A DNA stretch of 64,000 nt from VXOI01 sp965261945 (lineage in GTDB: Bacteria; Chloroflexota; Dehalococcoidia; Lucifugimonadales; UBA3495), in assembly GCA_965261945.1 (NCBI GenBank), contig CBDHEF010000002.1, positions 1 through 64,000 on the forward strand, read 5' to 3'. Below the pieces are notes generated by a model, which made no database searches, was not told where the DNA came from, and saw only the letters and a program-made list of their open reading frames with translations. Positions within the stretch are counted from its first letter, which is position 1. Each line of letters starts with the position of its first letter. Below, one piece after another: positions 26,688 to 35,180 of this stretch. The position numbers and the translations under genes are program-made.

Positions 26688-27224
26688 GTGAACAACCTGA
26701 CATTCAATGCCATCGACGTGGAAACGGCGAACTCGGACACTTCCAGCATCTGCCAGATTGGAATTGTCCGAGTACGGGACGGGATAATCAAGGGGCAACT
26801 GTCGCTGCTGGTCAATCCTGAAGCGCAGTTCAATGACTTCAACGTCAGGCTGCACGGGATTAGCGAAGACACGGTTAAGGACAGCAAGACGATGCCTCAA
26901 GTCGAGGCCAAGGTGCGCCGTCTGCTGGAGGGGACGGCCCTGGTGAGCCATACCCCGTTCGACAGACGGGCGCTGGACGGGGCGCTGGAGCGGTATGGGT
27001 TGAAGCCGATTCGCGCCACATGGCTGGACAGCGCCCAGATTGCCCGGCGGGCCTGGCCGCAGAGATACCGGAGCAGGTGGAGCCTGGCCCTCGTTGCGGG
27101 TGACCTGAACATCAAGTTCAGCCACCACGACGCGGCGGAGGACGCCCGGGCGGCAGGCGAGATTGTGCTTCGCGCCTGTAAACACACCGGGCTGGACATC
27201 GACGACTGGCTGCAACGGGGCTGA
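26688..27224 (+). CDS. DnaQ-like DEDDh 3'-5' exonuclease
   Basis: 178 residues from GTG 26688 (after GAGGGA); the frame runs 12 codons further upstream without a site. Exo motifs: FNAIDVETA (Exo I), SHTPFDRRALDGAL (Exo II region), and HHDAAEDARAAGEIV (Exo III, DEDDh His-Asp). It resembles the proofreading epsilon/DnaQ family rather than a polymerase-fused form. DnaQ-like exonucleases trim prespacer ends for I-E Cas1-Cas2, and are fused to Cas2 in some I-E loci; here the gene is separate and divergent from cas3, so a role in spacer acquisition is a fair inference but a general repair role is possible. Confidence 0.85.
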   Translation: MNNLTFNAIDVETANSDTSSICQIGIVRVRDGIIKGQLSLLVNPEAQFNDFNVRLHGISEDTVKDSKTMPQVEAKVRRLLEGTALVSHTPFDRRALDGALERYGLKPIRATWLDSAQIARRAWPQRYRSRWSLALVAGDLNIKFSHHDAAEDARAAGEIVLRACKHTGLDIDDWLQRG

Positions 27225-27574
27225 CGTCGGCGCATCCGGCCTGTCTTCTCGCGGAACTGCTCAGGGTTTGCCCAGCCGGGCCAGGTTGAACAGCCGGTAC
27301 TCGATGCCATCCTCGCCCGGATTTAGCCGGCGCAACTGCTCCCGCACGAAGTCGGAGGGCGGTCTTCCGGCGATTCAGCCCGGACTGGTTCCAGGAGGCC
27401 CCGCCGCCGAGCCGTGCAAGCCGTCACACGTTGCGAAGCACGATGGGAACGCCGTCCTTGACGACGCTAACAAGTGATAGGGTTTTCCCTGGAGACCTGA
27501 CCCCTTTGTTATCAAAGACGTCACGCCACGAAGCTGGGCATCCAGCGGGCAGCCGGGGTACTGGCTTGATTCCA
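27225..27574 (-). other. Gene-poor stretch with a C-terminal gene fragment
   Basis: No complete gene is credible. On the minus strand, from about 27360 down to a TGA near 27260, an open stretch reads PSDFVREQLRRLNPGEDGIE and ends FNLARLGKP. It looks like a real C-terminus without its body, of unrecognised family. Nothing else stands out. Confidence 0.4.
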
Positions 27575-27730
27575 GGGCCGGGGCCGGCACGGCGACCCAA
27601 CGCCCGAAGACGTGACGAATTCGCTCGGCGTGTGCCCCTCCGTATGATAGAAGCAACTGGCGCAGAGATAGCTCGTCACGGCTGCCGAGATCATCCAGGG
27701 CACGGCTTCGCGCGGCAAAATCCATTGGAC

Positions 27731-27897
27731 GCCGGTTGTCCGGCTATTGGGCGCCGGTTGTCTGGCTATTGGGCGCCGGTTGTCTGGCTATTGGGCGCCG
27801 GTTGTCTGGCTATTGGGCGCCGGTTGTCTGGCTATTGGGCGCCGGTTGTCTGGCTATTGGGCGCCGGTTGTCTGGCTATTGGGCGCCGGTTGTCTGG
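27731..27897. repeat. 22-bp minisatellite, ~7.6 copies
   Basis: Unit GGTTGTCTGGCTATTGGGCGCC-type (22 bp) tandemly repeated, near-identical; the first copy differs at one base. Because 22 is not a multiple of 3 the array reads in all frames. On the minus strand it grew from the treY codons for PDNRRP. Confidence 0.95.
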
Positions 27898-28675
27898 ATT
27901 GACGAATCCGGCGACGGACGCCTTGTACGCTGCGTCGGGGGAATCCACGAGGTGGACTCCCCGGCCTCGCGGACGGACTTCACCATGGAGGATTGCAGGC
28001 GTTCGCAAGAGCTGGTGAACTCCGACATGCTTAGCGGCCACCCACCCAACGCCGATTGCCACAAAGAGTATTCGGTGTTGGCGTCGATGGTGGGAGCGCC
28101 GGCGCTTCTCGCCCGAGATGGCCAGGCGTTCACCTGAATCCCCCACTCCCGAGGCATCTCCGAGAGCGCGGCAAGACGTGTGCGCACATCTTCAGAGCGC
28201 TTGGTGTCGTGGGTTGAAGTAGCGTTCATCGAGTGCGGCCACCTGCGAGCCCGGCGCCGAACGAAGCGGTGATGCTCCGTAGGCGTTACGCCACCCGCGC
28301 GACCGCCCACTTCGTTCAGGGAGATGAGCCGGTTGTAGCGGTAGAACGCCGAATCCTCCAGTCCCTTGGCCATGGCTGCACCCGTAAGCTGCTGCCATCG
28401 CATGGCTAATTCTAGCGACTCGGGGGCGGAGTCGGCTTGCATGAGCAGCCCATGCAGCGCCCCAATGGACTCGGCATGAGCGCCCGGCCCAACGCCCGTC
28501 GGGCGGCGTCCTCGATGTACAGGGCATCCCGCTGTGCGATCCCGTCTGGCGATAGGCAGGTGCGGTACACAGGCAAGCAGGCCGAGAGTTCGACGATCGC
28601 CTCCGCGGCTGCATCTTGTGGAATGCGGCCGCAATACGCGACCGCAAAGTCCGCTGCCAGCTTGCGGATCTCCCG

Positions 28676-29190
28676 TTGGAACCTGGCGTTGGAACCTGGC
28701 GTTGGAACCTGGCGTTGGAACCTGGCGTTGGAACCTGGCGTTGGAACCTGGCGTTGGAACCTGGCGTTGGAACCTGGCGTTGGAACCTGGCGTTGGAACC
28801 TGGCGTTGGAACCTGGCGTTGGAACCTGGCGTTGGAACCTGGCGTTGGAACCTGGCGTTGGAACCTGGCGTTGGAACCTGGCGTTGGAACCTGGCGTTGG
28901 AACCTGGCGTTGGAACCTGGCGTTGGAACCTGGCGTTGGAACCTGGCGTTGGAACCTGGCGTTGGAACCTGGCGTTGGAACCTGGCGTTGGAACCTGGCG
29001 TTGGAACCTGGCGTTGGAACCTGGCGTTGGAACCTGGCGTTGGAACCTGGCGTTGGAACCTCCCGTTGGAACCTCCCGTTGGAACCTGGCGTTGGAACCT
29101 CCCGTTGGAACCTCCCGTTGGAACCTCCCGTTGGAACCTCCCGTTGGAACCTCCCGTTGGAACCTCCCGTTGGAACCAGGCGTTGGAACC
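28676..29190. repeat. 13-bp minisatellite, ~40 copies
   Basis: Unit TTGGAACCTGGCG on plus, in a long homogeneous block (28676-29057), then interleaved with the variant TTGGAACCTCCCG up to ~29166 and diverged edges. It interrupts treY between REAFQ and RKLAADF. The 13-bp period gives open frames with 13-residue repeats in several frames; these long ORFs are artefacts of the repeat. Confidence 0.97.
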
Positions 29191-29970
29191 AGGCTTGGAA
29201 CGCCTCGCGTTTGCGCCGGTAGACGATGTCGCCGAAGGATGAAGTTCCTCCCGTGATAGCGCGATACTCGCGGTCAAGGCTGGGCATACCGCGTCCTTCG
29301 TCCAATAGCCCGTTGGTCATGCCCAGCCAGTCGTACCTTGTTGTCCCAGCCACGGGCCAACCGGCAGGCAGCTCTTCGCCCGGGGCCAATATCTTTTCCA
29401 CGACGATATAAGGGACAAATCGGGCCACTTCAGTGGCCCGGTTCAGCAGCCGGGACAGGTATGCGTCAGGGTCTCGCAATCCGTCGAGGTGGTCCACGCG
29501 CAGTCCTTGCGCCTTCCTTTCCGCCAAGAGTTGAAGGAGCAACGAGTGCGTCGCCTCGAACACTGCGGGGTCTTCAACCCCCATGCCAATAGGGTCGTTT
29601 ATTTCGAAGAAACGGCGATAGTTGGGGGTATCGTCCCTCCAACTGGACAGCCGGTGGCGCTGCTGGCTCAAAACGCTGCGAACCACGCCGCCACTCGTGC
29701 CTGGCGCAAGGGGGAGACGCCCGCCGCCCGCAACGAGCGAGGCTCCGTCAAAGTGGATGTCACCATCCGCAATGGCTTGGTCGAGCGAGTGGCCCAGCAT
29801 TGGCAAGACGATCTTGCCGCCCTCTGATTTCCAATCTACGTGAAAGAAGTCCGCGTAACGGGATGCTTGACCGTTAGTCAGCGCGTCGCGCCGCCAGGGG
29901 TTGTCGACGCTGGCGGCCATGTGGTTCGGCACGATGTTCAGCAGCAACCCCATGTCGTGGCTGGCGAGAG

Positions 29971-30082
29971 CCGCGGTCAGGCGGCCGAAGTCCTCGCCGG
30001 AGGGTCGGTTGCCAATCTGGTCATGGTTCTGCGCACAGACGACAAAGCACTCGGCTGCAAGGGGCGTTCCGCCAGAGGACAA
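29971..30082 (-). pseudogene. treZ: Fragment of malto-oligosyltrehalose trehalohydrolase (treZ)
   Basis: About 37 codons on the minus strand include FVVCAQNHDQIGNRPSGE, the conserved TreZ segment around QNHDQ(V/I)GNR. It runs directly into TreY sequence (ALASHDMGLLL), so a deletion has fused the 3' part of treZ to the interior of treY. TreZ and TreY normally act together in trehalose synthesis from maltodextrins. Confidence 0.75.
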
Positions 30083-30149
30083 AGACGCTGAGGGGCCTGG
30101 ACAACCTGGAGAGCGGGCAACGCTACCTGAACGGCTGGGTCATCACTAC

Positions 30150-30450
30150 AACTTCTTCAGTGGCGGGACTGTTGGATTCCCAGTTGGACCAGTCGCACCG
30201 GCCAGCGCTCCACCACGCGGCGCTGCCGGTACTTGGGCGGGCGCCTCCGCCGGGGGACTGGTTGATCCCGGCGTTGACCAGGATGCGCCGCAGCGTAGTC
30301 CGGCCCATGTCGAGGCCCTCGCGTTCACTGAGCAACTCTGATAGATGGGTGTGGTTGGCTCTCTCGCACACCTTGCGAGCCGGGTGAACCACCCTGCTCC
30401 TGGCCGCCTCGGGAATAGCGTTTGCTGGCTTGCGGCCCGGGCAAGGAATG
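30150..30450 (-). pseudogene. Transposase relic (ISNCY/IS481-like helix-turn-helix region)
   Basis: The minus strand reads ANHTHLSELLSEREGLDMGR and TTLRRILVNAGIN, the helix-turn-helix segment of ISNCY-type transposases, then in a shifted frame PPKYRQRRVVERWPVRLVQL. Catalytic parts are absent. It lies just below the dppC-like permease where ATPase genes of the transporter would be expected. Confidence 0.6.
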
Positions 30451-30510
30451 CAGAGCCGTTGTTCCGGTTCCTGAAGGGATAGGGAAAGGGTAGGCCCACA
30501 TCCCCAGGCC

Positions 30511-31428
30511 CTAAAGCTGCCTCAACTTCGGGTCCAGCCTGTCACGCAGCCAGTCGCCAAGCAGGTTGAAGCCGAATACCGTCAGCATTATCGCAAGACC
30601 CGGCCACAGGGCCACCCACCAGGCCACGATGAGGACCTCGCGCCCGTCGGCTACCATCAACCCCCATGCCGGTGTCGGGCGGCCTATTCCCACGCCCAAG
30701 AAAGACAGCCCCGCCTCCAGCAGAATGACGAAGCCCACTTGCAGCGTTGCCAGCACGATAAGCGTGTTGGTGATGTTGGGCAGGATGTGTTTCAGCATTA
30801 TGCGCAATCCGGAGGCCCCTGCCACCCTCGCCCGGTCAATGTAGTCCTGTTGCATCACCTGTAGCGTATCGCCGCGCACCTGCCGGCAGTAAATGGACCA
30901 CAACAAAGCCCCCACCACGATGATCATCGTGCGGAAGCTGGGTTCCAGGGCTGCGGCTAGAGACAGCGCCAGCAGCACCGGAGGTATTGATAGCGAGACG
31001 TCCACCAGCCGCATAATCGCGGCGTCGACCTTGCCGCCGTAATATCCGGCAATGATGCCCAGGGTAATGCCGACGGCGCCGGCTATGGCGATGCCGACTA
31101 TCGAGACGACGACGGATATGCGCGAGCCGTGGATTATGCGGCTCAATACGTCTCGCCCGACCTTGTCCGTACCCAGCAGATGATCGGCAGTTCCCCCAGC
31201 GAAAACCGGGGGCTGGAGCCGCCCGCGAATTCCCCCAGGCGCCTCCTGCGGGTCGTAGGGAGCAATAACGTCGGCGAAAATGGACGGAATTACCAGCACC
31301 AGCAACACCAGCAGCATTGGAAACTTGGGAAGTCGCCAAATGCCGCCTGTAATCTTGCCAATCCTGGACGGCTTCCTAAGTGTCAGAATCTCTGCGGATT
31401 CCCGGGCTATGACGGATTCTTGAGCCAT
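30511..31428 (-). CDS. Oligopeptide/dipeptide ABC transporter permease, DppC type
   Basis: 305 residues with a cytoplasmic N-terminus, six membrane helices and the BPD_transp_1 EAA loop (RARVAGASGLRIMLKHILPN). The N-terminal OppC-type region includes PYDPQEAPGGIRGRLQPP and the HLLGTDKVGRDVLSRIIHGS motif typical of DppC/OppC. It forms the transport channel with the DppB-type partner encoded upstream. The ATPase genes that normally follow are missing from the window, replaced by a transposase relic. Confidence 0.93.
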   Translation of the reverse strand: MAQESVIARESAEILTLRKPSRIGKITGGIWRLPKFPMLLVLLVLVIPSIFADVIAPYDPQEAPGGIRGRLQPPVFAGGTADHLLGTDKVGRDVLSRIIHGSRISVVVSIVGIAIAGAVGITLGIIAGYYGGKVDAAIMRLVDVSLSIPPVLLALSLAAALEPSFRTMIIVVGALLWSIYCRQVRGDTLQVMQQDYIDRARVAGASGLRIMLKHILPNITNTLIVLATLQVGFVILLEAGLSFLGVGIGRPTPAWGLMVADGREVLIVAWWVALWPGLAIMLTVFGFNLLGDWLRDRLDPKLRQL

Positions 31429-31461
31429 TGTTGATACAGCCTGCCGATAGCCAGTTCGGTC

Positions 31462-32385
31462 TTAGTTGGAGTAACGGAGCCTGGGATCCAAGTAGGCGTA
31501 CAAAATGTCGACCACAAAACTTGAGGCGATAAACAGAGAGGAAAAGACCAGCACCAAGCCTTGGGTTAACTCAAAGTCGCGGGACAATACGGATTGGATG
31601 GCGAGCAGTCCGGTGCCTGGCCAGTTGAACACCGTTTCTGTGGTAACCGAGCCGGTCATCACCACCGCCGCGATAATCCCGAAATAAGTGAGCGGGGTGA
31701 GGGCGGCGTTACGTAGACAATGCTTCCAGATGACTTTCCATTCAGCCACGCCCTTGATACGGGCCAGCTTCACGTATTCGCTGTCCAGAGTTTCCAGCAT
31801 CGAAGAGCGCACCAGGCGGGTGATGGCTGCAATCTGGAATGACCCCAAGGTGATAGCCGGCATAATGACGTTCTTGAACTCGCCGGTGCCGCTGGTGGGC
31901 AGCCACCCGAACTTCACGGCGAAAATCCATATCATCATCAGGCCCAGCCAGAAGTTGGGCAACGACTGGCCCAGCAGTGCGAACACCTTGGATCCGGAGT
32001 CAAAGTAGCTGTCCCGCCTGATTGCGCTCACCACGCCCAGCGGAACTCCGATTGCCAGCGCTAAGCCAAGCGAAACGCCGGCCAAATACAAAGTGGCGGG
32101 CAACCTCTGGAACACAATGCCGGAAACTCCATGCTCTGGAAACTTCAAGGACTCCCCTAAGTCTCCTTGTAACACGTTCCCGAGGTAGATGGCGTACTGG
32201 ATTATGAGAGGTTTGTTAAGCCCCAGCCGTTCCCGCAACGCCGCTATGTCCGACGCCGAGGCATCTATTCCAAGGATCACAATTGCAGGATCCCCTGTGG
32301 TCCTGCTGATTACAAATACAATGATTGTTACAATCCACAGCGCAAAGAGGCCCTGCAAGAACCGAATGAGAATGAAACGTTGCAT
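31462..32385 (-). CDS. Oligopeptide/dipeptide ABC transporter permease, DppB type
   Basis: 307 residues starting with the DppB helix (MQRFILIRFLQGLFALWIVT), the GDPAIVILG segment, six membrane helices and the EAA loop (YVKLARIKGVAEWKVIWKHC). Partner of the downstream DppC-type permease, separated by 33 bases. The ATG at 32385 lacks a clear Shine-Dalgarno, and a strong hairpin lies in the 198-base gap to the binding-protein gene, consistent with lower permease than binding-protein synthesis. Confidence 0.93.
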   Translation of the reverse strand: MQRFILIRFLQGLFALWIVTIIVFVISRTTGDPAIVILGIDASASDIAALRERLGLNKPLIIQYAIYLGNVLQGDLGESLKFPEHGVSGIVFQRLPATLYLAGVSLGLALAIGVPLGVVSAIRRDSYFDSGSKVFALLGQSLPNFWLGLMMIWIFAVKFGWLPTSGTGEFKNVIMPAITLGSFQIAAITRLVRSSMLETLDSEYVKLARIKGVAEWKVIWKHCLRNAALTPLTYFGIIAAVVMTGSVTTETVFNWPGTGLLAIQSVLSRDFELTQGLVLVFSSLFIASSFVVDILYAYLDPRLRYSN

Positions 32386-32500
32386 ATTATCGCGTCAGGA
32401 AATATCTGGTTGAGGTGGACGACTGCGGTTGGGGCCAAGTATATGCTGTCACCACTGCGCACTGACCGCCGTTGTTTGGCGGGATGGGATGCCCAGAAAC

Positions 32501-32536
32501 GCAGCGGGAACCGGCAACGCTGCCGGTTCCCGCTGC
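32501..32536 (-). terminator. Intercistronic hairpin between binding protein and permeases
   Basis: A perfect 16-bp stem (GCAGCGGGAACCGGCA and its complement) over a 4-base loop. With no T run it probably protects the upstream mRNA or partly stops transcription, a common arrangement in ABC operons. Confidence 0.65.
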
Positions 32537-32582
32537 ATTGCGATTGCGATAGAAGGGAAAGCCCGAGCCAAGGCCGACCTGG

Positions 32583-34493
32583 TTACTCACAGCGGTCGGT
32601 TCCCACGGGGCAGGCCTTGATCAGGTGAACGTGAGTTGGGTGGGCCGAGCCGACGCCGGGATACACCCAGGATTGAATGTACTCGGGGTCAATAGTGATA
32701 TCGAAAGTAGTCTGGAACATCGGCACCGAGATGTAGTCTTCGAACATATAGTCGCCGGCCTCGCGGGCGCACTTCTGCCGCTCGTCGAGGTCCAGAATAC
32801 TCTCCAGGCAGTTGTATCGCTCGTTGATGTAGTCGTCTTCCCAGCCGTACAGGAAGCCGTCCGGAGCTGAGGTCCAGAACACGCGGAGCCCTTCCTGTGT
32901 CGTCCTGATCGGAGTGTTGCGCAGGATGGTGAAAGTCCCATAGATGTCGTGGGATGTCACCCGGTCAATCCACTGTCCAAACTCCAACTCAACGATGTTG
33001 GTATCGATACCGATTTCTTCCCACATCTGGGAGAGGACTTCGATGAGCTGCGGGATTTCCGGATTGCCCGGAATCACCGTGGAAATCATGTCAATCTTGA
33101 TTTCGTCTTCTTCATACCCGGCGTCGGCCAGCAACTGGCGAGCCCGCTTCGGGTCGTAGGCATACTTTTCCTCAAACCGCGTCACCCATTCGTCGTTCCA
33201 GCCCTCGGTGAAGGGGGCATAGGTCGGGACGTACATCGGGCTGGCGTTGCCGAAATAGACTGCGTCAATGATGGCCTCGCGGTCTACGGCTCGATTGAAT
33301 GCCTCCCGCACTACTGGTTTGTGCCAAGGCAATTCGCCTCCCCAGAAGGGATGCTCGCCTCCCGGCCAAGGCTCCAGGTTGCTGTCCACGGTGGACAGGT
33401 AGGTGCCACCGAAGAAGCCGTACGACTGGTTGTTTTCGTTGTTGGACGAAAGAACCTTCATACCTTCTCCCGTGGCTTGAACCTGCAAGTCGCGGGAAAT
33501 GTCGGCGCCCTGCACTTCGCCTGCCAGCAATTGCGCCAAGCGGGTGAAGTCCTCAGCCGCCCAGGCCCATTCCAGTTCGTCGTAGTCCGGGTTTTCGCCG
33601 CCCCAGTGTTCGCCTTCGGCCCTCACAAACCACTGGGTCTCGCCCAGCCTTCGCCCGCCGTACTGGTAGGAACCGGTTCCGGCAGGCTTATCGTCATAGG
33701 CCGAGACGTCCCCCCCGGCGGCATCCCACTGGGCCTTGCTCTGAATTACCAGATCGCCCTGCAGTCGGGAGAACAGGCGTCCGCCGTCCACGAAAAACTT
33801 TTCGTGAGTGAATTCGACGGTATGGTCATCAATGGCATTCGGCGGAAAGTCCAGCCAGACAGCCTTGAAGTTGCTGTTGGAAGGACTATCGCCCTCTGCG
33901 TCCGCTCCGCCGCGGGTCAACAGTTCCCAGGTATGGACAACGTCGGCGGAGGTGAACTCCCCATATCCGAAGTGCCATGGAACATCCTCCCGGAGACGGA
34001 AGGTCCAGGTCTTGAAATCGGGTGTGACCTCCCAACTGTGAGCCAGCGCCGGTGTCGGCTCTGACGTAAACGGGTCATTCTCGATAAGCGTTTCCCCATA
34101 CGGATCATGCTGCACCAGATTGGACCAAGGGCCAACCCAGATGCGGTTGCTCTCGTTGAGCGGCACGGTGTTGGAAATTCTAACCCGGGTGATTTTGGTG
34201 GCCGTCGCCGGGGCCCGAATTCCGGCCGGCGCAGATATTGCTGTTGGGATCGGCGTTGGAGTGGACTGCACTTGTGGCCTTGCGCCAGGGGCGCGAGTGG
34301 TCGCCCCGGGAGCTGGCGACGCTTCTTCAGTGACCGATGGCGCAGCCGCTGTGGTGGCCGCCGGCATCGCAGTTGGCTCCGAAGCCGGGGCAGAGGTGGC
34401 TGTCGGATCCTCTCCACCGCAGGCGACGATGATAGTCACCAAAATGGCTGTAAGCCATAACGGATTGAAAATATACTTGCCGATCTGTCGCAT
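32583..34493 (-). CDS. Extracellular solute-binding lipoprotein, family 5 (peptide/nickel type)
   Basis: 636 residues from ATG 34493, chosen because AGAGG lies nine bases upstream and it opens the lipoprotein signal (hydrophobic run ending VACGGED). A Thr/Ala/Pro linker precedes the SBP_bac_5 domain: LVQHDPYGETLIENDP, WTFRLREDVPWHFGYGEFTS, VREAFNRAVDREAIIDAVYF and the C-terminal QTTFDITIDPEYIQSWVYPG. It captures substrate for the DppBC-like permeases encoded downstream. Substrate cannot be told from sequence. Confidence 0.92.
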   Translation of the reverse strand: MRQIGKYIFNPLWLTAILVTIIVACGGEDPTATSAPASEPTAMPAATTAAAPSVTEEASPAPGATTRAPGARPQVQSTPTPIPTAISAPAGIRAPATATKITRVRISNTVPLNESNRIWVGPWSNLVQHDPYGETLIENDPFTSEPTPALAHSWEVTPDFKTWTFRLREDVPWHFGYGEFTSADVVHTWELLTRGGADAEGDSPSNSNFKAVWLDFPPNAIDDHTVEFTHEKFFVDGGRLFSRLQGDLVIQSKAQWDAAGGDVSAYDDKPAGTGSYQYGGRRLGETQWFVRAEGEHWGGENPDYDELEWAWAAEDFTRLAQLLAGEVQGADISRDLQVQATGEGMKVLSSNNENNQSYGFFGGTYLSTVDSNLEPWPGGEHPFWGGELPWHKPVVREAFNRAVDREAIIDAVYFGNASPMYVPTYAPFTEGWNDEWVTRFEEKYAYDPKRARQLLADAGYEEDEIKIDMISTVIPGNPEIPQLIEVLSQMWEEIGIDTNIVELEFGQWIDRVTSHDIYGTFTILRNTPIRTTQEGLRVFWTSAPDGFLYGWEDDYINERYNCLESILDLDERQKCAREAGDYMFEDYISVPMFQTTFDITIDPEYIQSWVYPGVGSAHPTHVHLIKACPVGTDRCE

Positions 34494-34691
34494 TGAATGC
34501 ATCCTCTGACGCCTCGACTCAAATACACAGTCCGATTTTTCCGAGGCCAATCAGCGGAATTCTAGGTTGCATGGATAGTAATGTCAAGGAAGCCTGCGTC
34601 GCGACCAGGGCCTGGCAATGTCAGGGAGTTCGCCCGTACAGCCGGGCGCTGGTCTGCGTTGGGCGGACGGCGCAGCGTGTGGACTTCCTCC

Positions 34692-34740
34692 TCCTAACCG
34701 ATCCTAACCGATCCTAACCGATCCTAACCGATCCTAACCG
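34692..34740. repeat. 10-bp tandem repeat, about five copies
   Basis: CCTAACCGAT repeated head to tail. It abuts the truncated end of the ISAs1-like transposase fragment, suggesting slippage at the break. Confidence 0.95.
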
Positions 34741-35048
34741 CGTTCCTTCACGTGATGCAGGCTGTTCTCAACGCTCCGGTGGTTGCGGAATAACCTGAGC
34801 AGTTCCTTCGGACTGCACTGCCGGAGGCCCAGGCTGGTCGGCAGATACCAACGCTCCCGGCTCACCTCCCCGGTGGCTATGTCCACGGTCTCCTTCTCCG
34901 CCATCGCCCCCTGCCTCGCCCCGGGAAATCCCAACTCATCCCAGATGCAATCAGACAGTATGGCATAGGTCCAGATGCGCCGTCTTTCACTTACCTGCCT
35001 TTGTGAATCTCCCTCGCCGACTTTGCAGCCGTCCTGCCCTTGCGGCAC
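34734..35048 (-). pseudogene. ISAs1-family transposase C-terminal fragment
   Basis: About 100 codons: LGFPGARQGAMAEKETVDIA, TGEVSRERWYLPTSLGLRQC and RNHRSVENSLHHVKERG, matching the C-terminal region of ISAs1-type DDE transposases including the Glu of the catalytic triad (VEN). It ends abruptly at the 10-bp repeat, and the N-terminal catalytic Asp region is absent, so it is inactive. Confidence 0.75.
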
Positions 35049-35180
35049 GGAAAACCCAATAAATTATTCGCATGATGGTAAACTGACTTCATCATAGTTG
35101 TCAAAGACGGTTAACTATGACCTGAAACAGATGTGCGCGGCGTTCACATTTCGTCAACGCAGGAAAGAGGAATTTTGATT

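Larger units (their letters stand above)
27575..29970 (-). pseudogene. treY: Malto-oligosyltrehalose synthase (treY) pseudogene expanded by two minisatellites
   Basis: Minus-strand segments in order are recognisably TreY: MGLLLNIVPNHMAASVDNPW, RVDHLDGLRDPDAYLSRL, the PYIVVEKILAPGEELPAGWP catalytic region, GGTSSFGDIVYRRKREAFQ, then after a 13-bp minisatellite RKLAADFAVAYCGRIPQDA, and in another frame MAKGLEDSAFYRYNRLISLN and MNATSTHDTKRSEDVRTRL. The C-terminal PDNRRP codons are multiplied by a 22-bp minisatellite, after which MDFAARSRALDDLGSRDEL continues. The enzyme would convert the reducing end of maltodextrin to trehalosyl. At least one further frameshift (~28450-28630) and a missing N-terminus confirm it is dead. 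Its 5' end is joined to a treZ fragment. Confidence 0.85.

Noticed and set aside
25860..27215. A 451-codon minus-strand ORF covering the DnaQ-like gene and the start of cas3
   Set aside because: It is the antisense/shadow frame of both; it lacks domains and a ribosome site.
28437..29277. Long ORFs on both strands made of LEPGVGTWRWNLA or RFQRQVPTPGSNA repeats
   Set aside because: They come from the 13-bp minisatellite, whose period keeps several frames open; only the flanking TreY segments are real coding sequence.
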